Position numbers and translations under genes: made by a program
The notes under the pieces: model-generated
Told to the model about the DNA's origin: nothing
The model's database searches: none
What the model saw: only the letters and a program-made list of their open reading frames with translations
Part shown: positions 25,488-35,000 of the stretch, piece by piece
How positions within the stretch are numbered: position 1 is the first letter of the stretch
Layout of the letters: each line of letters opens with the position of its first letter
Assembly: GCA_963721065.1 (NCBI GenBank)
Contig: CAVRHO010000008.1
Coordinates: 310,001 to 374,000, forward strand
DNA length: 64,000 nucleotides
DNA from: CAWBLP01 sp963721065
Lineage (GTDB): Bacteria; Pseudomonadota; Alphaproteobacteria; Acetobacterales; Acetobacteraceae
Direction: 5' to 3'

Positions 25488-26377
25488 CAGCTTGCGTCCC
25501 GGGCCCGGATGGTGGCCATTTTCTGCAGCACCCGTTGTGCGCGATAGACGATGGGATAGTCGATGAACTTGCCGTCGAGCTGGATGGCGGCGCTGCCCTC
25601 GGCCTCGGCCTGCGCGAAGGCGGCACAGACGCGTTCCGCGAACGCAACCTCCGCGTCGCTCGGCGTGAACACGCGGTTCACGACCGCGATCTGGTCGGGG
25701 TGGATGCACATCTTTCCCTGGAAACCACAGGCCAGTGCGGTGCGGGCGGACTGTTCCAGGCCCTGCGCGTCCGGCAGATCGACCCACACCGTGTCGAGCG
25801 GGGCGTCGATCCCCGCGGCGCGCGATGCCGTGACGATCACCGCGCGCGCATGGGCCAGTTCGGATTCGCTGCGGCTCCAGGCCATGTTCACGTCCAGCGT
25901 GAAATCGCCGGCGCCGAACGCGACGCGGCGGACGCGCGTCCCGGCCGCCAGGATCGCGTCGATCTGTTGCAGGCCACGTGCCGTTTCGACAATCGGGATC
26001 AGGTCGATGCGTCCTGCCGGCAGCCCCCGGTCGCGTTCCAGTTGCGCCAGCAACCAGTCGATCGTGGCGATCCCGGCCGCGCTTTCGATCTTCGGCAGGA
26101 TGATCCCGTCCAGCCCGGGCTGCACCACGGCCAGCACGTCGCCGTAACAGAATTCGGTATCGAAGGCGTTGACCCGAACGTAGAGCGATCCCCGGCGCGG
26201 CTTTTCCAGCGCCGCGGCGACCGCCACCCGTGTCGCCGGCTTTTCGGCGATCGCCACGGCGTCCTCCAGGTCGAGGATCACGGCATCGGCCTGCAGCGAC
26301 AGTGCCTTTTCGACGCGTCGCGCGTGATTCCCCGGCGCGAACAGAAGGCTGCGCAGGGCGTGGGCTGGTTGGTTCAT
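25487..26377 (-). CDS. HpcH/HpaI aldolase / citrate lyase beta-like (CitE family) acyl-CoA lyase
   Basis: 296 residues starting MNQPAHALRSLLFAPGNHARRVEKA. Family motifs: VILDLEDAV (metal ligand region), YVRVNAFDTEF, GIILPKIESAA (Glu), IPIVETARGL, FGAGDFTLDV (Asp), GKMCIHPDQI. It probably cleaves a hydroxyacyl-CoA such as citramalyl- or malyl-CoA to acetyl-CoA and a keto acid. It is coupled to the CoA-transferase by a one-base overlap and divergent from Liv cluster 1 (promoter region 26378-26732), which may supply the substrate. Confidence 0.9.
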   Translation of the reverse strand: MNQPAHALRSLLFAPGNHARRVEKALSLQADAVILDLEDAVAIAEKPATRVAVAAALEKPRRGSLYVRVNAFDTEFCYGDVLAVVQPGLDGIILPKIESAAGIATIDWLLAQLERDRGLPAGRIDLIPIVETARGLQQIDAILAAGTRVRRVAFGAGDFTLDVNMAWSRSESELAHARAVIVTASRAAGIDAPLDTVWVDLPDAQGLEQSARTALACGFQGKMCIHPDQIAVVNRVFTPSDAEVAFAERVCAAFAQAEAEGSAAIQLDGKFIDYPIVYRAQRVLQKMATIRARDAS

Positions 26378-26621
26378 GTCGCGATCCTTGGCATCCGCCG
26401 CATCCTGCCCGACGCGTCCGCGCCCGTCATCATCCGCGCCGGCCCCCGCCAGAGCATGGCAACCCGTGCTACGTACGATCCGGCATGCAACCTCATGACC
26501 CGCGAGCCGACCGACGGTCGAACGATACACGGGTTGACAGCACACCCGTGATACACACGGCGCAGTCCTGGCACGTCAGCCGAACCGAAGCGGCTGCGGA
26601 AGATAAGAATAACCGCTGTCA

Positions 26622-26650
26622 TTTATGATGATCATCAGAATTGATATAAT
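26622..26650 (+). promoter_or_regulatory. livK: Promoter with palindromic operator for Liv cluster 1
   Basis: A perfect -10 box TATAAT at 26645-26650 and, upstream, the perfect 12-base palindrome TGATGATCATCA (26626-26637) in an AT-rich island. The palindrome sits where a -35 element and spacer would be, a common place for a repressor or activator site. The transcript would begin about 75 bases before the binding-protein start. The regulator is not known and no regulator gene is adjacent. Confidence 0.6.
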
Positions 26651-26732
26651 ATTATGCTAATGATTGACATATTTGGGTGGCTTGCATGACGCCAAAGAAC
26701 CGGGTTGGATGGCCTCAATGAGGAGGCGATTC

Positions 26733-27980
26733 ATGCGTATGACGAAAGTTTCACGTAGCCATCTGCGTTCGTTTGCGGTGGCAGGCATTGCAGCCGGGGC
26801 TCTGGCGGCCACGTCGCCCGCAATGGCGCAGGATAGCGTAACGGTCGGTATCTCCACGTCGCTCAGCGGTTCGATTGCCGAACTCGGCCAGACCAGCGCG
26901 CGCGGCGTGGAAATGGCGATCGATGCCGTCAACGCGTCCGGCGGTCTGCTCGGCAAGAAGATCAAGGTGATTACCGCCGACGACAACCTTTCGCCGGCCA
27001 CCGGCACCAGCAACGTCCGCCATATGATCCTCAGCGATCATGCGGTGGCGATCTTCGGCCCGGTCAGCAGCGCTGTTTCCGCCGCCGAGGAGACGGTGAC
27101 GGGACGGTACAAGATCCCGATGATGTCCAGCGCCTCCAACGACGTGAAGATGACCACGTCGAACTACAACAAATATTATTTCCAACTGGATCCGAACACG
27201 GTGATGGAGCCGCGCGGCATCGCACGCTACCTTGCGGCGCATGTCGGCGACAAGCCGATCACGATCTCCACCATCACGCCGAACTACAGCTTCGGCCGCG
27301 ATACCGTCAGCGCATTCCTGAAGGCGCTGAAGGAAGACGGCGTGAAGTACACGGTGAAGGCGCAGGAAACCCCGCAACTGGGTGCGACGCAGTACACCTC
27401 CTATATCGCCGCACTGCTGGCCGCGCATGCCGACTACACCTTCATCGGTGAATACGGCGGCGACCTGATCACCCTCACCAAGCAGGCCGAGGGCTTCGGC
27501 TATTTCAAGCAGACCAAGGCACTGGCCGGCTACGACCGCGCCGAACTGAAGGCGCTGCCGGGCAAGGTGCCCGCCGGCACCATCGCCTGGGACCGCGCGC
27601 CGTTCTGGGCCATGCACGGCCCCGGCATGGAGAAATTCATCAACGACTACCACGCGAAATACCATGAGTGGCCGGCCGCCTGGGCGATCCTGGGCTACAC
27701 CGCCGGGCAGGCCTGGATCCAGGGCGTGAAGAAGGCGCACAGCTTCGACGGCACCAAGGTCGAGGAGGCATTGAGCGGCGCCACGGTGCAGACCATCCGC
27801 GGCCCGATCAAGCTGCGCGCCTGCGATCACCAGGCGGACACCGGCGACTATATCGGCACCGTCGCCGCCAAGATCGATCCGAAATACGGCTACCAGATCT
27901 ACGACAACACGCAGGAGGTCCCGGCCAGCAAGGTCATGCTGACCTGCAAGGAAGCGACGTCCATGCAGCCGCAATCCTGA
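26733..27980 (+). CDS. ABC transporter substrate-binding protein, branched-chain amino acid type (Liv cluster 1)
   Basis: 415 residues. I chose the ATG at 26733 because AGGAGG at 26721-26726 precedes it by six bases; it gives the leader MRMTKVSRSHLRSFAVAGIA...AMAQ with cleavage after AMA. The mature protein begins DSVTVGISTSLSGSIAELGQ, then GLLGKKIKVITADDNLSP and IFGPVSSAVSAAEE, all typical of the LivK/type I periplasmic-binding fold. Two C-terminal cysteines (ACDHQ and TCKE) may pair. It captures a small ligand in the periplasm for the H-M-G-F genes downstream. A strong hairpin at 28007-28035 separates it from livH. Confidence 0.93.
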   Translation: MRMTKVSRSHLRSFAVAGIAAGALAATSPAMAQDSVTVGISTSLSGSIAELGQTSARGVEMAIDAVNASGGLLGKKIKVITADDNLSPATGTSNVRHMILSDHAVAIFGPVSSAVSAAEETVTGRYKIPMMSSASNDVKMTTSNYNKYYFQLDPNTVMEPRGIARYLAAHVGDKPITISTITPNYSFGRDTVSAFLKALKEDGVKYTVKAQETPQLGATQYTSYIAALLAAHADYTFIGEYGGDLITLTKQAEGFGYFKQTKALAGYDRAELKALPGKVPAGTIAWDRAPFWAMHGPGMEKFINDYHAKYHEWPAAWAILGYTAGQAWIQGVKKAHSFDGTKVEEALSGATVQTIRGPIKLRACDHQADTGDYIGTVAAKIDPKYGYQIYDNTQEVPASKVMLTCKEATSMQPQS

Positions 27981-28006
27981 GCTGCCACAGCCCGGATAGC
28001 AGTACC

Positions 28007-28042
28007 GGTCCGCGGCGTACCACACGCCGCGGACCTTCTTCT
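28007..28042 (+). terminator. Intercistronic hairpin between the binding-protein gene and livH (cluster 1)
   Basis: GGTCCGCGGCGT, loop of five, ACGCCGCGGACC: a perfect 12-base stem followed by TTCTTCT. It would work as an attenuating terminator or a 3'-end stabiliser, letting the binding-protein mRNA accumulate over the permease/ATPase mRNA. Cluster 3 has a hairpin at the same relative place (49758-49786). Confidence 0.8.
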
Positions 28043-28064
28043 ATGACTGACGGATGAGAAACTC

Positions 28065-28946
28065 ATGAGCCCGGAAGTGGTGGCCATCGAAGTCCTGAGT
28101 GCGATGACCACGGCCGCCAGCCTGTTCATCATCGCGTCAGGCCTGACATTGATCTTCGGCGCACTGCGCGTGATCAACGTCGCCCACGGCACGTTCTATA
28201 TGTACGGCGCGTATTTCGTCGCCACCCTGTTCGCCGCACCAAACGGCGGCCCGCTGTTCTGGGCGGGCCTGATCGTCGCCCCCATGATCGTCGCCGCCAT
28301 CGGCGCGGCCGCCGAGGTGCTGTTGCTGCGGCGCGTCTATGAGCGCGACCACCTGGTGCAACTGCTGGTCACCTACGCGCTGTTCCTGATCCTGGCCGAC
28401 CTGGCGCTGCGCTTCTGGGGCACCAACAGCCTGTCCGCCTCGCAACCACCCAGCCTGTCCGGCCAGGCGATGATCGGTTCGATCAGCTTCCCCGCCTACG
28501 ACCTGTTCGTGATCGGCTGCGCCATCGCCGTCGGCCTGACACTGTGGGCACTGCTCAGCCGGACCATGCTGGGCTGGAAAATCCGCGCCGCGGTGGAGGA
28601 TCCGGAAACCCTCGCCGCCTGCGGCACCAACGTGAAGCTGCTGTTCACCACGGTGTTCGTCATCGGCTCGCTGCTGGCGGGCTTCGGCGGCGCCGTGATC
28701 GCACCGCTTGAAGCGGTTGGCCCCGGCATGGGCCAGGCCATCATCGTGTCGGCCTTCATCGTCGCGGTGATCGGCGGCCTGGGATCGATCGCCGGCGCCG
28801 CCATCGGTGCCGTCATTATCGGCGCGTTCGAGGCAGCCGGCATCCTCTACGTGCCCACCTGGGCACCGGCCTGCATCTTCGTCGCCATGATCATCGTGCT
28901 GGCCCTGCGTCCCGCCGGACTGCTCGGCCAAAGCCTGGAATACTGA
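28065..28946 (+). CDS. livH: Branched-chain amino acid ABC permease LivH type (cluster 1)
   Basis: 293 residues with about eight membrane segments. Family signature near the start: IASGLTLIFGALRVINVAHGTFYMYGAY. A cytoplasmic coupling loop follows with IRAAVEDPETLAACGTNV. The last segments carry VIGGLGSIAGAAIGA. It forms the transmembrane path together with LivM. Two bases separate it from livM. Follows the hairpin at 28007-28042. Confidence 0.94.
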   Translation: MSPEVVAIEVLSAMTTAASLFIIASGLTLIFGALRVINVAHGTFYMYGAYFVATLFAAPNGGPLFWAGLIVAPMIVAAIGAAAEVLLLRRVYERDHLVQLLVTYALFLILADLALRFWGTNSLSASQPPSLSGQAMIGSISFPAYDLFVIGCAIAVGLTLWALLSRTMLGWKIRAAVEDPETLAACGTNVKLLFTTVFVIGSLLAGFGGAVIAPLEAVGPGMGQAIIVSAFIVAVIGGLGSIAGAAIGAVIIGAFEAAGILYVPTWAPACIFVAMIIVLALRPAGLLGQSLEY

Positions 28947-28948
28947 GC

Positions 28949-29974
28949 GTGGAACAACAAACTCCCGCATCGCTGATGGAGCGAACGCCAAACCCGGCGC
29001 CGCACCACCGCCCGAACCGCACCCCGGCCATCGTCGCCGGACTCGCCGTGCTTCTGGTCCTGCTGGCGACAGCGCCCGCCTGGCTCAGCGTGCCCAGTCT
29101 GCTGGAACTGCAGGACATCCTGGGTCTGTGTGTGTTTGCAGTCGCAACCAACCTGCTGCTCGGCTATGGCGGCCTCGTGTCGTTCGGCCAGGCCGCGTTC
29201 TACGGGCTGGGATCCTACACGATCGCCATCACCTGGATGCACTGGCGTGTGCCGTTCTGGGTTTCCTTTATCGGCGCGCCCTTCCTGGCCGCGCTCGCAG
29301 CCCTGTTCGTGGGACTGATCGCGCTGCGCGCCCGCAAGTTGTATTTCGCACTGCTGACGCTCGCATTCTCTCAGTTGTTCTACGTGATCGCGCAGCAGCA
29401 GTATAATTTCACCGGCGGTGCCAACGGCATCTTCGGCAAAATGATCCCGGCCACCCTGGCGCAGCCGGACGCCGGCTACTGGTTCGTGCTTGGCGTCACC
29501 GCCGTCGCGTTGCTGGCATTGTGGAAGGTCACCGTTTCCCCGTTCGGCCTGGTGCTGCGGGCGACACGCGAAAAGCGCAATCGCGCCGAAGCGCTGGGGG
29601 TCAACGTGTTCGGCCACCAGTTGCTCGCCTTCGTGATTTCCGGCTTCTTCTGCGGCCTGGCCGGCGCGCTGTATGTCGTGCACAACCAGAACGCCTATCC
29701 CGAACTGCTGGACTGGGTGAAGTCGGGCGACCCGGTGATCATGTCGGTCATCGGCGGCATGTACACCTTCCTCGGGCCCGTGCTCGGCACGTTCATCTAC
29801 GAGATCGCGCAGCAGTACCTCGTGGTCGCAACCCATGACTGGCAGTTGATCCTGGGCCTGGTGCTGCTCGTCATCATCCTGTTCATGCCGGACGGAATCC
29901 TGGGCCGGCTGGGCGGTGGCCATTCCCCGCTGCGCCTGTTGAAACGCCGCACGCGGCAGGAGCCATCGGCATGA
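28949..29974 (+). CDS. livM: Branched-chain amino acid ABC permease LivM type (cluster 1)
   Basis: 341 residues, multi-spanning. Signature LLLGYGGLVSFGQAAFYGLGSYTIA and coupling loop LRATREKRNRAEALGVNVF. The GTG at 28949, right after livH, gives a 25-residue hydrophilic leader; an ATG at 28976 is an alternative start. It overlaps livG by four bases (ATGA) at its 3' end. Confidence 0.93.
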   Translation: MEQQTPASLMERTPNPAPHHRPNRTPAIVAGLAVLLVLLATAPAWLSVPSLLELQDILGLCVFAVATNLLLGYGGLVSFGQAAFYGLGSYTIAITWMHWRVPFWVSFIGAPFLAALAALFVGLIALRARKLYFALLTLAFSQLFYVIAQQQYNFTGGANGIFGKMIPATLAQPDAGYWFVLGVTAVALLALWKVTVSPFGLVLRATREKRNRAEALGVNVFGHQLLAFVISGFFCGLAGALYVVHNQNAYPELLDWVKSGDPVIMSVIGGMYTFLGPVLGTFIYEIAQQYLVVATHDWQLILGLVLLVIILFMPDGILGRLGGGHSPLRLLKRRTRQEPSA

Positions 29975-30723
29975 GCGACATCCTGACAGTGCACAACCTG
30001 ACCCGCCTGTTCGGCGGTTTCCGCGCCGTGGACGACGTCAGCTTCAACGTGCGCACGGGCAGCATCCATTCGGTGATCGGCCCGAACGGCGCCGGCAAGA
30101 CCACGCTGTTCCGCCTGCTGACCGGCGTGCTGCGCCCGACTTCAGGGGAGGTTCGCTTCAAAGGCGCCGTCGTCAGCGGACGCAAGCCGCACGTCATCGC
30201 ACGCCGCGGCCTGGCGCAGGCCTTCCAGATCACCAACATCTTTCCCCGCCTGACCGTGCTGGAATCCGTCCAGACCGCCATCGTGGTACGCCGCAATCGC
30301 GAAATGGATTTCGCCAGCTTCTTCCACGGCTCCCCCCCGGTGCGTCGCGAGGCGCTGGACATGCTGGACCAGGTCGGCCTGGCCGACTCTGCCGACGTGG
30401 AAGCCGGCACGCTGTCGCACGGCGACCAACGCGCGCTGGAAGTGGCGCTGGCCCTGGCAACCGGCCCGGAACTGCTGCTGCTGGACGAACCCACCGCCGG
30501 CATGTCGCCCTGGGAAACCGAGCGGACCGTCGCCATGGTGCAGGACCTGGCACGCAGCGCGTCACTGACCGTGCTGTTCTCCGAACACGACACCGACGTG
30601 GTGTTCGGCATTTCCGAACGAATCACCGTGATGCACCGCGGACGCGTCATCGCCGAGGGACCGCCGGAGGAAATCCGCAACAACCCGGAAGTGGGCGACG
30701 TCTATCTCGGGACCGAAGCCTGA
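29971..30723 (+). CDS. livG: Branched-chain amino acid ABC ATPase LivG type (cluster 1)
   Basis: 250 residues. Walker A GPNGAGKTT, signature LSHGDQRALEVALAL, Walker B LLLLDEPTAG, then the LivG-type EHDTDVVF switch. It energises LivHM with LivF. The signature differs from LSGGQ but is within the LivG range. Overlaps both livM (four bases) and livF (one base). Confidence 0.95.
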   Translation: MSDILTVHNLTRLFGGFRAVDDVSFNVRTGSIHSVIGPNGAGKTTLFRLLTGVLRPTSGEVRFKGAVVSGRKPHVIARRGLAQAFQITNIFPRLTVLESVQTAIVVRRNREMDFASFFHGSPPVRREALDMLDQVGLADSADVEAGTLSHGDQRALEVALALATGPELLLLDEPTAGMSPWETERTVAMVQDLARSASLTVLFSEHDTDVVFGISERITVMHRGRVIAEGPPEEIRNNPEVGDVYLGTEA

Positions 30724-31445
30724 TGCTGACTGTCGAATCGATCCAGACCTATTACGGCCAGAGCCACATCCTGCAGGGCGTATCGCTGGAGGTGGGCACC
30801 GGCGAAGCCGTCGCGCTGCTGGGCCGCAACGGCGCCGGCAAGACCACGACCATGCGCAGCATCATGGGGCTGAGCCCGCCGCGCGGCGGTTCGATCCGGC
30901 TGGATGGTACGCCGATCAACGGCAAGTCCACCTATGCGATCGCCCGCCTCGGCGTGGGGTACGTTCCCAGCGGCCGGCGCATCTTCAGCGGGCTGACCGT
31001 GCGGCAGAACCTGGAACTGGCGGCACGCGAGGGGCGCAAGGTGCCGAACGGCTGGACCGTTGACCGCGTGTTCGAGATGTTTCCCAAGCTGCTGGAACTC
31101 GCCGGTCGTGGTGCGGGCTTTCTCAGCGGCGGTGAGCAGCAGATGCTGAAGCTCGGCCGCGCGCTGCTGGGAAATCCGAAACTGCTGCTGCTGGATGAGC
31201 CTACGGAAGGGCTGGCGCCGGTGGTGGTGAAGGAACTCGGCCAGTGGATCGAGCGGCTGAAGTCGGAACGGCTGAGCATTCTGCTGAGCGAGCAGAATGC
31301 GCCGTTCGCACTGCGTCTTTCCGATCGCGGCTACATTCTGGAGAAGGGCGTGATCCGCCACAGCGCGCCTGCGGCGGAGCTGGCGGAAAGCCACGAGATC
31401 CGCGCGTATCTGGGGATTGCATCGAAGCCCGGGGAAGCGGCGTAA
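30723..31445 (+). CDS. livF: Branched-chain amino acid ABC ATPase LivF type (cluster 1)
   Basis: 240 residues. Walker A GRNGAGKTT, Q-loop and VPSGRRIFSGLTVRQNLE, signature LSGGEQQMLKLGRAL, Walker B LLLLDEPTEGLAP, ending with the LSEQN switch. Last gene of cluster 1; the downstream gap carries repeat family A. Confidence 0.95.
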   Translation: MLTVESIQTYYGQSHILQGVSLEVGTGEAVALLGRNGAGKTTTMRSIMGLSPPRGGSIRLDGTPINGKSTYAIARLGVGYVPSGRRIFSGLTVRQNLELAAREGRKVPNGWTVDRVFEMFPKLLELAGRGAGFLSGGEQQMLKLGRALLGNPKLLLLDEPTEGLAPVVVKELGQWIERLKSERLSILLSEQNAPFALRLSDRGYILEKGVIRHSAPAAELAESHEIRAYLGIASKPGEAA

Positions 31446-31722
31446 CGCGAAGGAAACTGGCATCAGCCGGTGCAGAGTCGGACGTGGACCAGCGTAAGGT
31501 TGGCCGGCGTATTCACGATTCCGGTGGCATCGACTGCCCTTGTCCCAGTCCGCGCGGAGTTTGGCATTCGGGCCGACCTTCACCCTTATGGCCAGGGAAG
31601 CCGTACCTTCCGCGACTTACGCAGTTACCGTCAGCGAAGTCGTGGTGGACGGGCCTGTACTCCATACGCGGTGAATTCGCTCCATGCGCGTTGACACAGT
31701 GCGGACAAGCACCGCCCTCCGC

Positions 31723-31865
31723 GTCATGGCCGGGCTTGACCCGGCCATCCACCCCCGACGTCATGGCCGGGCTTGACCCGGCCATCCACCCCCGACAAGG
31801 CGTTTGCCGTTGCATTCCGGCCCGGTCGTTCCGGTGTAGATGGCCGGGTCAAGCCCGGCCATGAC
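31723..31865. repeat. Dispersed REP-doublet, family A, copy 2, with extra half-unit
   Basis: A half-unit (GTCATGGCCGGGCTTGACCC..., 31723-31759) precedes a complete doublet at 31760-31865. The complete unit has the arms and centre described for copy 1. Both flanks resemble copy 3: upstream GTGCGGACAAGCACCGCCCTCC and downstream GGGCTGG-type minisatellite at about 31880-31955 (CTGGCGCCGGTAAGGGA). The rest of the 578-base gap 31446-32023 has no gene. Confidence 0.88.
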
Positions 31866-31879
31866 ATGAAGGGCTGGTG

Positions 31880-31957
31880 TCGGCGGGGGACTGGCGCCGG
31901 TAAGGGACTGGCGCCGGTAGGAGCCGGCGAGGGACTGGAGCCGGCGAGGAACTGGGG
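31880..31957. repeat. Short minisatellite GGGACTGGCGCCGG
   Basis: Four to five imperfect tandem copies of a unit built on GGACTGGCGCCGG (variants GGACTGGAGCCGG, GAACTGGGGC). The same core forms the exact 22-base minisatellite that follows family A copy 3 at 45767-45920, so the two loci share a composite element. Confidence 0.75.
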
Positions 31958-32023
31958 CTGAGATGCCTGATCTGACGCGTCCGGACCCACGCCCGGCCCG
32001 ACGTTCAGGACCGCGACAGAGAG

Positions 32024-35000
32024 TCAGTGATCGTGCGGGCTGGTATAGGACCGCGCGAACCGCCGCTTCACCCGTTCGCGGATCGTCTGGAACGTGACGT
32101 AGAGCATCGGAATCAGGAACACGCCGATCGAACTCGCCGCGATCATGCCGGCGAACACCGACGTCCCGACCGCACGCCGGCTGAGCATGGCCGCGCCTTC
32201 CGCCCATACCAGCGGAATCAGCCCGCAGATGAACGCAATCGACGTCATCATCACCGCACGGAACCGCATGCGTGCGCCCAGTGCCGCGGCCTCACGGATC
32301 GGCATGCCGCGTTCGCGTTCCTCCTTGGCGAATTCCACGATCAGGATGCCGTTCTTCGCCGCCAGCGCGATCAGCACCACCATGCCGATCTCGCCATACA
32401 GGTCCAGCGACAGCCCTGAGATCAGCAGACCGAGGAACGCACCCAGCACCCCGACCGAAACCGACAGCAGCACCGGAACCGGGATCATCCAGCTTTCATA
32501 CAGCGCCACCAGGAACAGATAGGCGAACAGCACCGCCAGGGCCAAAATCCCCAGCGTCTGTCCTGATGCCTGCACTTCCTGATAGGCGGTGCCGGACCAT
32601 TCATAGCCATAGCCGTTCGGCAGCGTCCTGGCCGAGATCTCCGCCATCGCCTTCAGCGCATCGCCGGAGGATACACCCGGGGCCGGGCTGCCATGGATAC
32701 TGACCGCCCGGTAGTTGTTGAACCGGCTGATGACCTGCGGCCCCAGCACGATGCGGGCATCGGCAATGGCACGCAGCGGCACCATCTGACCGCGGTCGTT
32801 CCGTACATAAATCTTGTAGATTGCCGATGCATCGCTGCGGTCGGCTTCATTGCCCTGGATGTTCACCTGCCAGGTGCGCCCGTACAGGTTGAAGTCGTTC
32901 ACGTAGTAGCCGCCCAGCGTGGTCTGCAGGGCGTTGAACACATCCGAGATCGACAGGCCCAGCGCCTGGGCTTTCTCGCGGTCGATGTCCAGCCAGATGG
33001 ACGGGTTGCTGGCGGTGAACGTGGAGAAGACCCGCGCCAGGCGCTTGTCGCCGTTTGCCGCGGCGATCAGCCCCTGCATCACGCTCTGCATGTCGGCCGG
33101 ATCGCGGCCTTCCAGGTTCTCCAACTGGTATTCGAATCCGCCGCTGGTGGACAGGCCAATGATCGGCGGCAGGTTGAACGGAAACACGTTGGCCGAGCGG
33201 ATCTGGTGCGCGAGGCCGAAGACGCGGCCGATGACCGCCTGGGCACGATCGGCGGCGGCCGTGCGTTCGGCGAACGGTTTCAGCTTGATCACCATGAACG
33301 CGGCGTTCGGTTCGTTGCCGCCGGCCAGCAGCGAGAACCCGACGATCGACAGCACGCCTTCCACCTGCGGCAGCGGGCGCACCAGGTTCTCCACCCGCTG
33401 CACCACCGCCCGTGTGCGCGACACCGACGCGCCATCCGGCAACTGGACGGCGATGAAGAACGCGCCCTGGTCCTCCTCCGGCAGGAAGCTGGTCGGTGTG
33501 CGTTCGCTCAGGAACCAGATACCGGCCGCGGCACCGGCCACCAGCACCACCGACAGGACAGACAGACGCAGGATGCGCGCGATCACCTGCGCATAGCCGC
33601 GCCGCACGCCATCGATGCCGCGCAGCACATAGCCCATCGGGCCGCGTGGCTTGCCGTGATGGCGCAGGAACACGCCGCACAGCGCCGGTGACAGCGTCAG
33701 CGCGGTGATAGCCGAGATCAGCATCGCCACGCTGATCGTCACCGCGAACTGCCGGAACAGCTCGCCCGAAACGCCGGGGATGAACGCCACCGGCACGAAC
33801 ACCGACAGCAGCACCAGCGAAATCGCAATCACCGGGCCGGTGATCTGCCGCATCGCCTTCTTGGTGGCATCCTTGGGGGGAAGGTCGGGTTCCTCCGCCA
33901 TCACCCGTTCGACGTTTTCCACCACCACGATGGCGTCATCCACCACGACGCCGATGCCCAGCACCATTGCCAGCAGGGAGATGGTGTTGGCGGAGTATCC
34001 CGCCGCCAGCAGCACGGCGAAGGTCCCGATCAGGCTGACCGGGACGGCGACGATGGGGATGATCGTGGCCCGCGCGTTACCCAGGAACAGGAACACCACC
34101 AGCACGACCAGGCCGAACGCGATCGCCAGCGTCTTCACCACCTCATCGATGGTGGAGGCGACAAAGGCGCTGCTGTCGTAGAACACCCGCGACTTCAGCC
34201 CCTCCGGGAACCGCGTGCCAAGCTGCTTCAGCGCTTCCGCCACACGCGCCGAGGTCGCCACCGCGTTGGCGCCGGGCGCCAGATACAGGCCGATGGAGAC
34301 GGCCGGATTGCCGTTCAGCCGGCTTTCCGTATCCATGCTGGCGGCACCCAGCTCCACCTGCGCCACGTCGCGCAGGCGCAGCACCGAGCCATCCGGATTG
34401 GCGCGGATCACGATGTTGCCGAACTGCGCGGGCGTGGTCAGCCGCCCCCGGGTCTGCACGTTCAACTGGAACTGCGTGCTGTTCGGCGTCGGCCGCGCGC
34501 CGATGCGGCCGACCGGAGCCTGCACATTCTGCGCCCGGATCGCCTTGATGATATCGGATGGTGCCAGGTGCAGCGCGGTCAGGCGGTTCATGTCGAACCA
34601 CACGCGCATCGCGTAGTCCATCTTGCCGAACAGGAACGCATCGCCGACGCCGGGCGTGCGCGCCAGCCGGTCCAGCACGTTGATGGTGACGTAGTTGCTG
34701 ATGAACAGCGGGGTCTGCTTGCCGCCCTCGCTGTAGAACTGCAGGAACTCCAGGATCGCCGCGGACCGCTTGCGCAGGTGAACGCCCGCGCGCTGCACCT
34801 CCGGCGGCAGCTTTGTCATCGCCTGCTGCACGCGGTTGTTGACGTTGACCATGTCGGTGTCGGGATCGGTGCCCAGCTCGAAGCTGACGTTCAGGCTGTA
34901 GCTGCCGTCATTGCCGCTGTTGGACTTCATGTAGATCATCTTGTCCACGCCGACGACGGCGGCTTCCAGCGGCTGCGCCACGGTGGCCTCCACCACGGCG

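Noticed and set aside
31723..31865. CRISPR-like array at the REP family A site
   Set aside because: Only a half-unit and one doublet, no regular spacers, and no cas genes nearby.
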